NCBI GenBank assembly: GCA_024734555.1
Contig: JANPWX010000251.1
Span: 294,109-358,108 of the forward strand
Reading direction: 5' to 3'
DNA from: Trochalopteron elliotii
Taxonomy: Eukaryota > Chordata > Aves > Passeriformes > Leiothrichidae
Length of the DNA: 64,000 nucleotides
The notes beneath the pieces were generated by a model. It searched no databases. It was not told where the DNA came from and saw only the letters and a program-made list of their open reading frames with translations. Of the stretch, positions 11,841-22,690 are shown piece after piece; the stretch's first letter is position 1, and every line of letters begins with the position of its first letter. Made by a program: the position numbers and the translations under genes.

Positions 11841-14800
11841 TGTTGCTAAATGAAACGGGAAATGATTTTAAAATGATGTATCAAAAATTATTCTAGATAT
11901 CTTGGCATATTCTGAAGCTGGATATGATCAGAGACAATTTAGAATTATTTTTTCCCCTTTCTCTCTTAGAGCTTTTTTCTTGACATAATAACATTGCTGC
12001 AAGACTCACTAACACAAATGATTCTTCAGCATTCCTTTCCATAAATACACAGATGAAAATTGTCCAGTCACCTTCTGGTTAGTGTAGGGAGTAGCTCATT
12101 CAGGTGACAATCTGTCCGCAAGCATCTTTGAGAAAATACAGAGAAACTTCAAATTAAATTGCTATACTTAAGCTTTAAATTTATACCATTTTGTGCTTCA
12201 GCCACTAAAAAGTAGTTTAAAGTAATCCTTTGAATAATCTCGCTCTGATGTTTTCAAAAGATCAGTTATCGAACAACTTGTCTGACTGTCACAGGTTTCA
12301 TTTGAAATATTGGACATAGATATACAATTAATTTGATTTGTGGTGCTCAGATTTACACTCCTGGCAAATGTAGGAATATTACGTTTTAATTTACTTTCAA
12401 TACAAAATAGTTGCTTTGATATGCCTGAGAACAAACGCCTTGGGATCTGTTCCTCCCAAATGACGTCAAATAAGAATTCATCTATTAACATCAGTGGATG
12501 AAGGATCAGGTCTTCAAAACCAAAGAATTTATGACTCCCGCTATGGGCCAAATCTTGATGTGTTTACTTTATTACACATGCAAGAATGCTGAAATCAATG
12601 AGGACAAAATGAGAAAGGTGATGCCAAAGTTAAGGGAAGGTCCTGATTTCAGATTCCACTGCTCTAAATCCAGGAATGTTTCAGAATGTTCCGATTTCAC
12701 ACCAGGGTTTTGTGTAAGCAAAAAAAAATCCCAAATCTGGAACAAGGGTAAACCCACAAACTCTTAAGTGGGCCTTGCAGATAAGGCCACTCTGAGTAGA
12801 TGTATACATAGTTAGGGTGTTGAATAATGCTAACAGCTATAATTTAAAAGTTTCAAATAATATAATAATTTCATTCATGGTACATAGGATTTCTCTTCAC
12901 ATATTTTTCCTAGCTTTTTTTTTCAGTCTTATACAGGAATTAAATATTTCTTTTCCATTCAGTTATCTGTGCCCTGGCTTGTATTCACATAATTAATTGC
13001 CTCTGTGGACAGAATCTTGATTACAATTATCTGTCTCCAGAATTTTATACTGCTGTCAGTTACTGCTGGCTAACAGTCTGCTTCCAACACCCATTCTCTT
13101 GGTTTCTTACCATCCACTGGTTCATCCCTCTTCAGGGCCCGGCCCTCCTGAGATTAGACAACAGAATTGTTCAAAAAAGAACCATTTTCTAAGCTTTCTC
13201 TATTTCTCTGCATTCTTTCTGTCCAATACAAGGTCATCTTCACAGGGGACTGAGCCCTGCACTTCCCCAGCAGATTCCACAGGATCTTTTCAGTAGTTAC
13301 ACTTCTGAACGATCTTCAGCTCCCTCTCCAGGCTTTTTCCTTCCCCTTGTACCTAGTGGAGAAGCAATTTATGTGCAACTTCTCACAAATTTGAAGGAAT
13401 TAATGTCCCAAGGAGCCATATTCAGAGTGACCTGCCTGGTGTAGACCTGTGGCTCAAGGCAAACCAGTAGATTTGTCTTACAATATGAGATGACGCAGGA
13501 GTCCAATCTGTTCTCTCAAACACCGTATGGCCAGGCTTAAAAGGACTAAAGTCAGTGTCTGCCTCTTTCTAGTGATGTCTCAACTCTTCTCACAGACCCT
13601 CTTAGTGCTCCCCCTATCACCTCTCTCCCTCTTAGTTCATCTAGGTGGTGAACACAAATATTCCTGAACACTTTCAGCACTAATGTACGAACACGGAGAG
13701 AAGGCTGAGCCCGTCCTATGATGGCAAGGTGGCATTTCTGCTCGGTGAAGATGTCAGGCAGAGTCTCACATACAACTCACCCCGAACAGTGGACAGAGAG
13801 TGACCAATCACATACCTCTGGCATCTCAGTCTTATTCTACTTACTTCTCAAGCTGGGAGTTCCTCCTACCTTGTGTCTCCAGTAGACTTCTGCTCAGCAG
13901 CCCCCTTCCCCCACCCAGTTTGTTTCAGGGACTCCCTAGTGATTTATTCTCTCCTCTGCTGAGGAAAGGTCTCAGCAGGGGCTGGGCCCACCTTGGAACC
14001 ATGCCAGCACGGATGCCTCCACCTGGGGGAAGCAGAGAACCACACTGAACTCCTTACTTTTGGAAGGTTCCTGAGTACTCTCCTGCTTCAGGTAGCTCCT
14101 AAATATGCCAAACTCCAGGCTTAAAATTTGTGCCAGGTCCAACACCAGCATTGAACAACCAGAACTTGGACCAAAACCCCATATAGGAGGGAGTTTTCTC
14201 CCAAAAGAGGCACTGGGTTAGTTGGTGTCTTCATACCTCCAATCTATCAATTTTGAGGGTTTCTCCCAAGGAAAAATTGGACCCAAAGGTGGGGTTTCAC
14301 CTGTAGCTTTGGGACTGATGCAATACAGGGAGGTTATAAAAAGCAAATGACATGATATTGTATAGAATCACTGCTCCTGAAGTTGGCAGGTTAAGTTTGT
14401 CTGGGCCACCAGGCTGTAATGCTGTTTGTGTATGAAGGCTGTGTTACACACCTTGCATGATTACTACAGTAGTAATTCATAACTCTACAATATTGGAGAA
14501 GAAACTGTATACCATTTGTGAGGAGATATACTCTTAGTATGTGGTATTGATGTAGTATATTCTACTGACTTCTATGAAGAAAGCAAAAAGGTGTTGGACA
14601 CAGCACTAAGCATGGCAGACTGAATTTTGAGCAAAGAAATAGAAATTAAAGTCTGCTTTTAAAAAAAAGAATTGATGTGTCAGTGGGGAAAAAAGTCCAT
14701 GCTGAGCAGCAGGAACCTATTGTATTTACAGTCTCCTCCAAAGATGCTGGTGCAGTAAAAAAATAACTTGTCTTGAAACATTAAAAAAACTGAGTTGGCC

Positions 14801-15303
14801 ACTGTGATATTGAGATCTGTGGCCCAACACCTCCAATCCCAGAGTTTAACTTCAAGCCTCCCTGCTCAGCAACTGTTCACAAAGTCGTTTAAAATGAAGG
14901 TCTCAATCCTGCTTAGCTAATCTGTATGGTATAAAATTGAGCTAAACCAGAGCCTTGTTAAACAAAATAGGGTTCAGTGCTGGCTTGGCAGTTTGCTCCT
15001 GCTGTACAGAACTGATACTCAAAGTAGAAGCAGATTAAAAAAATTGTGGAAGAACAAACCTTTCCTCTTGTTCCATCACTCAGGCTCTTAGACATGTTGA
15101 AAAATAAACAGCCAGCAACTTTTACAGCAGCAGGACTTGGAGTGTGCTATTGGGAAACCCACTTAATCTTTAAAGGAGGTACCTTTGGAAATATTTTATA
15201 GACACTCATCTCCCCAGCAGGAAAGCAAGTGCTGGAAAGAGACATCTTTAACAAATAAATAATAGTTTATTAAGTCACTTGTCTCCACAGCAGGAAATAA
15301 ACA
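11841..15303. other. Unique noncoding DNA
   Basis: No gene recognised. A canonical CRE octamer TGACGTCA sits at 12461-12468. The minus frame 12198-12551 (117 codons) and the plus frame 13800-14048 (82 codons) show no domain. Nothing else stands out apart from some pyrimidine-rich sequence around 13560-13640. Confidence 0.65.
12461..12468. promoter_or_regulatory. CRE-type octamer
   Basis: The palindrome TGACGTCA is the full CREB/ATF binding site. It contains a CpG in a CpG-poor region. No TATA box, CpG island or exon lies next to it, so its use is unproven. Confidence 0.25.
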
Positions 15304-15329
15304 GGGGGGTGGGAAGGAGGGTGGTGGGG
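15304..15329 (+). other. G-quadruplex-type motif
   Basis: Four G-runs of 6, 3, 3 and 4 are separated by loops T, AAGGA and TGGT, which fits the G3+N1-7 pattern exactly. It lies in otherwise unremarkable noncoding DNA. Confidence 0.6.
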
Positions 15330-17259
15330 TGACAAAGGAAGGGAAACAAAAAACGTTACCCTTGCAACCCCTCTGCTCCAACAGAGCTGAATTTATTTAA
15401 AACACTCTTCTCCTAAGACAGATGGAAAAAATAATTAACCCAGCCACCCACCCCTTTTATTAAACTCCTTTGTGACCACCAGGGATACGATTAACATGGC
15501 CACCATAAAAGCCCAGTCCCCTACTCTCAAAATAAAGAGAAAAACACAAGCAAGAGTGAGACACCGTGCAGAGCAGGAAGTAAATTAAGAACCTGCCTTT
15601 AGGGCAGTGAAATATTTTTCTGAGTACCTGCTGGAAAATTTGACAGAATCACAGTGAAGGGGTAAGCATTCAGTTTATCTCAGTGTGGCCTTGAGGATTC
15701 ATTTCTGTGAGAGTCTTCCTCTTAGGCAACCAACTTGTGTGGAAACTATGGAAGTGCCATCACTCAACAGTGGAGTAGGGACAGAGGACATGGTGCCACT
15801 TGTGAGGACAGAAGGGCAATGTACAAAATGTCCCACACTTTCCCAGTTTTGAAGCTTGCCCACATCCTCTGATGTCCCATGTGCAATCACAGAAATTCTC
15901 AGGGTGCTAGGTATCTATCTAAATTTTTTACTTACTGGACTTTTCTATCATCTTCCTATTGCTGCTTCAAGGCATTCCATGCCTATAGAAGGCCAGGCCA
16001 GGCCAGATTTCCCTAGGAAATTCCCTATCTTCATTTATACAGTGGAAATCTGGATTTCTCTAGTTGTTTATACAGCACCATGGCAAATCCAGGTACATGG
16101 ATCCCAAGCAGCAGATTTTTTTCCCTCTCTATTACTGCCTTTTATAGTCACCTATACTTCAGTTTCCAGTTCAAACTAGCCCCTTGTCCAGAAGATCAAA
16201 GATGCTCAGGCCAAACAACCTTCACACCTTTGTGATGATTGTTCTGGGATCTCCTGAACTCCACAACCCTCCACGTCATTAGAATCATAGGAAAAACTGA
16301 CCTTAAACCTGTCTGTGGATATACACATGTTGTCATGGGCCAAGTGGTTACAAAACCAGATTAAAACAAATTAGTAGAAGGTTATAGCAGGCTTTGTGTG
16401 CCTGAGTCTGCAGCTGCAGGAGTCCATACTGGAGGCATCACCACACTTAGATACTGACTTCGCTGTGTTATTTCCATGTTATCTTTAGCAATAAACCTGC
16501 CCTTTCTGAACATGTGTATACTGACATTCACTCCTGACTGCAGCATTTCATTTGTTAGCATTACCCCAGGCAAGAGGAGATCAGCCAGAATCACTGTGTA
16601 GAAAAGGCTTTTCATCATAGCAGCCTGACTAAAAAATGTTACGTATTGTACCTAGCAGAGCATAATGGTGATAAGAAGCCATGCCAAATGTGGCAGCCTA
16701 GAACTAGAAGCTGCCAGGGTAAAATGATAGTCATCTCTAAGGTTTAACATCTGTCAGCTTCCCAAACCAAAGATTTCTATTCTGTGATTGCCAAGGAAGC
16801 TCCTTGCACACTGTCATCATTATATAAGGAAGCACTGAAAACATTCTGAATATCTTGTGAGAGCACATTCAAAGAAAATATTCCTCAATACCTTTGATTT
16901 CAAGCTGACCTGGGAAGCATTTTGCTCACCTTCTATTAACCCCAGCCCTGAGTGTTCTATTCTTTGTTCCTTAGGAAAAACTGGAGGCCTGAAGGCTTAG
17001 TCAGAACCTGTTCTTATAGAACATTAGTCCCCCCTGTGCTGTGGTAGATGGTGGCAGTAGGAGGATAAGTGGTACCAGCTCAAGTAAAGGATGAACAAAT
17101 CCACTCGTATGGACAAAAGGTCTGCATTGAGCAGAACAGTGACAACTGTTCTGTAAATACAGAAAAGAGATACCTGGAGTGCAGGTAAGAGGAACATCAG
17201 AACCCATTCTGATAATCTGGACTGAAGTAGATGCTCCCATTTTAATAAGGGACTGTTTT
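15330..17259. other. Unique noncoding DNA
   Basis: No gene recognised. Around 15390-15560 is an AT-rich, repeat-free block with ATTAAC and TTTTATTAAA motifs that could be regulatory. Three GGCCA units occur near 15990. The 78-codon minus frame at 16382-16618 begins with a hydrophobic stretch like a signal peptide, but has no other support. Confidence 0.6.
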
Positions 17260-17329
17260 AAACAAAACAAAACAAAACAAAACAAAACAAAACAAAACAA
17301 AACAAAACAAAACAAAACAAAACAAAACA
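17260..17329 (+). repeat. (AAAAC)n microsatellite
   Basis: About 14 nearly perfect copies of AAAAC. An A-run and four GAA-type units follow to 17353. Because the unit is 5 bp, the minus strand stays open and gives a repeating FCFVL peptide in the frame 17001-17372; that frame is an artefact of the repeat. No LINE or SINE body is seen upstream, so I treat it as a simple repeat. Confidence 0.95.
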
Positions 17330-17353
17330 GAAAAAAAAAGAAGAAGAAGAATA
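17330..17353 (+). repeat. A-run and (GAA)n tail
   Basis: A 9-base A-run followed by AAG/GAA units, directly abutting the (AAAAC)n tract, making a compound microsatellite. Confidence 0.8.
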
Positions 17354-17673
17354 GTAGCACTGTATAGGTCAAAATCTCTCCAGACTCCTTGGTAGAATGA
17401 AGTTTTATTTAGCAAATGGTTTCAAAATACATGATTGAGCAGCAACAGAGGGATTGGGGGTGTGGTGACTGTGATACTCTCCATTTAGGGCAACAGTAAT
17501 CAAAATCAGAAAATTATACCTAATATTTGCTAGTCTCTCATTTCTTAGAGGAGCCAAACACTACAGTATGTGTTGTTACAGATAATGAGGGGGTTGATAA
17601 CTAGGCTACTGTATGTGATTGCAGATATTAGGGAATGTTAGATTAGCACAGTGTGGTTCAACAAAATGGCACC

Positions 17674-17834
17674 GAGTCAGGAAACTGCATTTACTGCTCG
17701 CTCTGCCACTGGAGTGTTTTGAGTAAATCATTTTGTCCCTATCTATGAAATGATAAGGACAAATGGGCCTTCTTTTTAAGATATATATTGACATAAATGG
17801 ATAAAAAGTGTTAAAATGAAAGATAGATGTTATT
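17674..17834 (+). mobile_element. Degenerate MIR-type SINE
   Basis: The order of blocks follows the MIR/CORE-SINE plan. GAGTCAGGAAACTGCATT comes first, then GCTCTGCCACTGG, then a worn equivalent of the segment ending in the CATCTGTAAAATG-like piece (here CTATCTATGAAATGATAAGG). A tail-like GGATAAAAAGTG-TTAAAATG part follows. These elements are ancient in amniotes, and this copy is heavily mutated. Matching was by eye from memory of the family; other old amniote SINEs with the same core are possible. Confidence 0.5.
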
Positions 17835-19117
17835 GGATAGCTGAGACTGGACTTGGAGCATTACTGAAAGGTACAGTCTAGTTCGAACTGGGAATATGCT
17901 AACTGAGCTGGATGTGGAAGTCTCATAAAAGTATCTTTCATGACTGTGTGGAGGTGACAGTGTCAGAACTTTAATGTCCTGTCTGGATGGCTTTTATACA
18001 GCAACACGCATCCTGTTTGGCAGAGCTTAGGATATCTTCATACCAATATTTTAATGCCTAGCTGCTACCTCTCTAACTACTTTAAAAGCACTTTTAGTTT
18101 ATATGAATTTTATCACATTCTCAGGGGGGATCAGCAGTCAACATCTCAGTGTTGGGATCTGACCTTGCCAGATTTTCAGCTTCTGGTTACTGACAGTCCA
18201 AGTATTTCTCCTGCTGCTCTGACAACCAATCTGTTTGTCTGGCAAGCAGTCATGAAACAGTTGATGTGGGCTGGCCCTTCTCACTGGCATTTCATCATCA
18301 CTTGTAGCATTCATCTGCTGTTCATGGAGATGGATCTCAAAAGAGGGATTTTGAGGGGTTTAATCAATTTCCTGAGTTCTGCCCATCATCAGTGTCTTCA
18401 TTTCCTCCCACTTTATAAAACAGGCTCAAGTTGCAGTAACAGACTTGTTTTGGGTTATTCTAAATAACTCCACTGAGCTGCTTCAAGTTTACACTCATGT
18501 GGGATCCTGCTGCAAAGACTATGGGGATTGATGGGAATCTTCAGTAGACTTTTTATCAACCTTGATTCTTCATTGTTCAAACCCATCAAGATTTTACCAT
18601 TCAGTTGAATAGAAGCAGAAATAAATGCCTGAAGAAGTGGTAGTTAATCCCTCACCATGCAAATTGTTCATGGATTGGAAAAAGTACCAAAGCAGTTAAA
18701 AAACTAGTCTGAATCCTGTACTGAATGAATGCCATAAATTTTGCATTTAAGTAATTTCATCTAATATTTAACTAAGAACTAATGGGTGCTGCTCTCTTGT
18801 TTTCTTCTGAAAGAACTCAATTTCTTAGCTGTATGGCAGTATTGTATGAAAAGGGATTACTGTGTACATAAAGATTTTCAATATTTGGCTCTTATCTAGG
18901 CATTTCTGGTAGAGCTTAGCTTCTATGGGACAAAACTTTGTCTCATTAAAAGTTTCAGGACTATGAAGTAAGCTTACACTAGTTGTAACTTGGAGGGGTA
19001 TCAGGGGCTGGACTGGGGAATGGTAAGGAAAGCTGAACTGCATTAGGTACACTGATCGTTTTGGGGTTTTTTTTATTTAAAATGGGTTTCTCAAACAAGT
19101 TTCTCTGTTTGTTTATT
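17835..19117. other. Unique noncoding DNA
   Basis: No gene recognised. The plus frame at 18054-18467 (137 codons) has ordinary non-coding-like composition, no domain and no convincing splice setting. The rest is AT-rich. Confidence 0.65.
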
Positions 19118-19143
19118 GACATGATTTCCTTTGAAATCATGTC
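19118..19143. repeat. Perfect 11-bp hairpin
   Basis: GACATGATTTC and GAAATCATGTC are exact inverse complements around the 4-base loop CTTT. The arms are longer than most chance palindromes in this window. It is too short to be a microRNA precursor, and no flanking transposon ends are seen. Confidence 0.7.
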
Positions 19144-22100
19144 TCACTGATACCCAGATCCATGATCCATTCATGCACAGGACACTGGGTTAAAGGCATC
19201 ATCTGATGTGACAGCTAGAGGGTTTTTTAGAGAAAGTGGGGTTTGTATTTTTTCCCCTGTTATTTGGCAGGTAAATAATGAAATAATGGAAGCAGGTAAT
19301 CTAAACCAGCACAAACTATGAGTAATGCAGAATCACAGGTGACAGTGGGGGATTAGAGAGGGAAAAACTGCTCAGCATTGACCATCTTCAGTAAGGGAAA
19401 GTAGAGTTGCTGTGCTGTCACAAACTTGCTTGAGCTGGTATTTAATTCCTGTGAGGTAACAAACTACATAAGAGCACACGATCTGATAAGATTTTATGGG
19501 ACACAAAGGTTAGGCTCAAGTTTTTGAACTGAAAATCTCCACCGCATTTACATTTTAATTTCAAATAAAATAGTATCTTCCTGAATGCTTAACTTCTGTA
19601 CCACAGTAAAGTGGGTTTGCTCATACTTGGGCAAGTTTAATACACATCACTGCTGTCACTGTCTCAACTAATATATATAATTTTGCTTTTGAGTTTAGCC
19701 CACTTTTGACAGACAATTCAAAGAGATGTCTCAATTGTGTCAGGAAAAAAAAAAGTCTTTCTAGGAACTGATATTTAACCAAAATTTTCTGCTCAAGTCA
19801 ACCAACCATTTGTCTTGAATTATTGATAGCTTTTCACAACATAACAAGCTTGAATTGAACATTTTTTTATGTTCATTTTTTGTATCTCCTCTTGTAATGA
19901 TATCAAAGCTGAGGAAGCTGGGAACCTGGTTTGCTTTGAGAGAATGTGACAAGCACAGATGTGTGCTTTGGCATGAAGATTCCTGGTCTTACAGAAAACA
20001 AAAGTGTTAGAAAGCAGGAAATCCTGATCCTGGAAGAAAATTACTTTATGTACTTCTGAAAACTTGGGGCAAATTTAATAAGCTGGTGCAAGGGGACAAA
20101 AAAAAATTGCCTGTGCTTTCAAAATACTGTGCATGGTCAGGTGTTCTCAAAAACACTGTCAAGAGTTACTGTGATTAATCAATACTGTTGTGCCATTTGC
20201 CTGAAAATGCATTACCTGGCAAATGAATGAGGATTTCAGGCAGAGCAGCCTAATTAGAGAGAATATCTATTTATGTAGCCATCTACTTTATACCATAATA
20301 ATAAACAGTAATAATAAATAATAGGTGAAAATGGATTCTAGGAATCTGCTCAAATATGCATTTAGTTCAACTGACTCTTTACATTGGCTTCAGTGTTCAC
20401 CATTGTTCATGCTGGAATGCTGAAGAGTATTGAAATGACAAGATTTAGTAAAAAAGATAGGAATTTGTCATTGGAGAGAATGCTGACATTTATCCAACAC
20501 ACAGAAATCCTAAAACTCTGCAAGGCAATAAGTATGGTTAATACACTCTTCCTTTCATTATATGTCTAGTTTAAATTGCTGTGGCTCTGACTCACTGAGG
20601 CATTAATCCTGTATTTGACTCCAAGAAAACTCCCACAACACACAACAGGCCAGATTAGATGTATGTGAAAATGCTTTTGCAGATTCAAATTAGGAAACAC
20701 CAAAATCATGTCATTAACAGACTTCTAAATGCCAAGAGATACTATAAAATTAGATAATTTTCTATCTTTGTTTTCAAAAAAAAAATATCATGGACAAAGA
20801 ACATGAAAAATCAAATACTCAGTTTGGGAAACAAATCAAGGCCATTCATGTACAACTGCACCTCCAACAGTGTACCCAGCCCCAGCCACGTGTATGACAA
20901 AGGAAATGCCAGACACAGGCATTATGTGCTGGGTCTTTTTATATTCTTTCTGCCACTCCTACTTCAAGCAAATATCTTTAAAAAAAATAAGAAAAACTCA
21001 AGGGAAGTTTGGTTTGGATTAAGAACTCAGAAAAAAAATGGGCAAGGAAATTAGAACAAAGTGAAGCTCACAGCTCACAGCCTTAGTGAAGATGAAGTAA
21101 CTGAATGATTTGGATTTTGCAGCAGTCTGATTCCCTGTGATAGAATGATCAGTTATCTTTCCTCAGTCGCTGTCTGAAAAATAATAAACCCCACTCTCTC
21201 CTGATTTAGATACACAGATGTGACACTGTCTTGACATATTACTGTGAAAACCTTGCAAAAAATTATTGCAGCAATTTTCTTAGTCCAAAAGCAAACTAGA
21301 TGCTCAGATCTGGTTTGATTTTTTTTCTTTTCTTTAAAGCAGTATGGATAAAGAAAGATTGATGATTCTGATTGGGTTCATAATAACAATAGGTAGCCCT
21401 TTACAAAACTCTGAAGGCTTATCTAGAGAGAAATCCCAGCATCCACACAATAGCTGGTCCTCCTACTCCTGCTTTTGTCAAGTGTCTGAAATTGCAGCTC
21501 CTACTGACCTGAGTTATTTAACCACTGCCATGAAATGGACATAAGAATCAGTCAAATATGCGCTTTATTTCTCCACAAAATTACTAAAAAGATTCCTAAT
21601 TTAGTTGCACTGAAAATGTGGAAATGGACAAGGTCAAGATGAAGAAACAGGAAAGGAAAAAACAAAAGAAAAGGCTATAGATGCAATGTTTTGTGAAAAG
21701 ATGTTGCTTTGGTTGCTAGCACTGTAAAAGGCATGATGTGATAGCAGGTTTATTCATTTTTAATTATGGACATGGCTTTATCTGCAAGTCTTCCTCCCCC
21801 TCCACTAACTGCCCCCCTCCTTTTTCCTCCCGTCCCCTGGGGCAGCACTGTGGTGGGGCTCAATCACTCTTTTATTAGTTGTGATATACTGTGGCTAATT
21901 CCCTTAATCTGGACCTTGCTTTCCTATAAAGCCCAGACCTCAGGTATTGAATTTCCCTGATCAAAGTGCAACCAGTGTGGGACACAGCAATCTCCACTAA
22001 ACAGGGGAGCTTGGGAAAGCTCGTAAATGGAGTCAAAGAAATACACACACACAACGCACTCACAAGATGGTGCAATCAATTGGTAGAACAATCATGTGTG

Positions 22101-22439
22101 AAATATTACTGGCTCCTTAAAGTGCTGGTTCTGGGATTTACTGCAGTGTATTAATCTGCTATGCTTAATGCATTGACCTTTCACCCCTAGCAATTCAGTA
22201 GACAGGGCTTGAATTGCCAGGAGCTGATACAATGGATTAGGAGCAGAAAGACCCCACCACACTGAAGTGCCACGGCAGCCCTAAAGCATACCACCAGTAA
22301 CTTCTCCATCTTTCCTAATAGATACTGCCAGACAATGTGGCTACCACAGAAAGGATAGTATTGACAGCAGAATTTCTGGAAGGGGAGATAGTGGAAATAA
22401 GGCTTGTTATAAAACAATGGACGAGGGCAGTCTTGTGAC
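19144..22439. other. Unique noncoding DNA with small AT repeats
   Basis: No gene recognised. It includes an ATA/ATAA-rich patch at about 20295-20323, A-runs near 20100, 20780 and 20990, and short open frames (60-86 codons) without recognisable features. Confidence 0.65.
20295..20323 (+). repeat. (ATA)n imperfect microsatellite
   Basis: ATAATAATAA blocks interrupted by CAGT and A insertions. It is a short, impure trinucleotide repeat. Confidence 0.65.
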
Positions 22440-22690
22440 TGAGTCACAAAACAGGGATTTAGAAGAATTGGTTTTATTCCATGCAGTCATTCTCTCCTTG
22501 TGTGTGACCTTAGGAAAGACAATTCACTTCTTAGGATCGTGTCTCTCCTATCTGCAAATTTGGGATAATGGCACTTTTCTGATTTTCTCAGGGGCAGTGT
22601 GGAGGCTTTGTTCACTGACATTTGGAAGGCCCTTTAGGATCACAGGATTAAAGGTGTTACAAGTTCATGCAAAATAGTATTATTCTCTGT
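22440..22690 (+). mobile_element. Degenerate MIR-type SINE
   Basis: A GAGTCA-like head is followed by TATTCCATGCAGTC. Then comes the characteristic TGTGTGACCTTAGG core with AATTCACTTCTTAG and the TATCTGCAAATTTGGGATAATGG segment. A tail resembles the CCTTTAGGATC...GGATTAAAGGTG...ATGCAAAATAGTATTATT part seen in old amniote SINEs. Order and orientation agree with a plus-strand copy. It is strongly diverged, so the family name is by eye. The 86-codon frame across it (22417-22677) has no meaning. Confidence 0.6.

Noticed and set aside
16271..16300. AGAATCATAGGAAAAACTGACC piece resembling a CR1 end
   Set aside because: Only about 25 bases are similar and the flanks do not continue the CR1 pattern.
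17001..17372. 123-codon minus frame rich in F, C, V and L
   Set aside because: Its centre is the translation of the (AAAAC)n microsatellite; the 5-bp unit has no stop on the minus strand.
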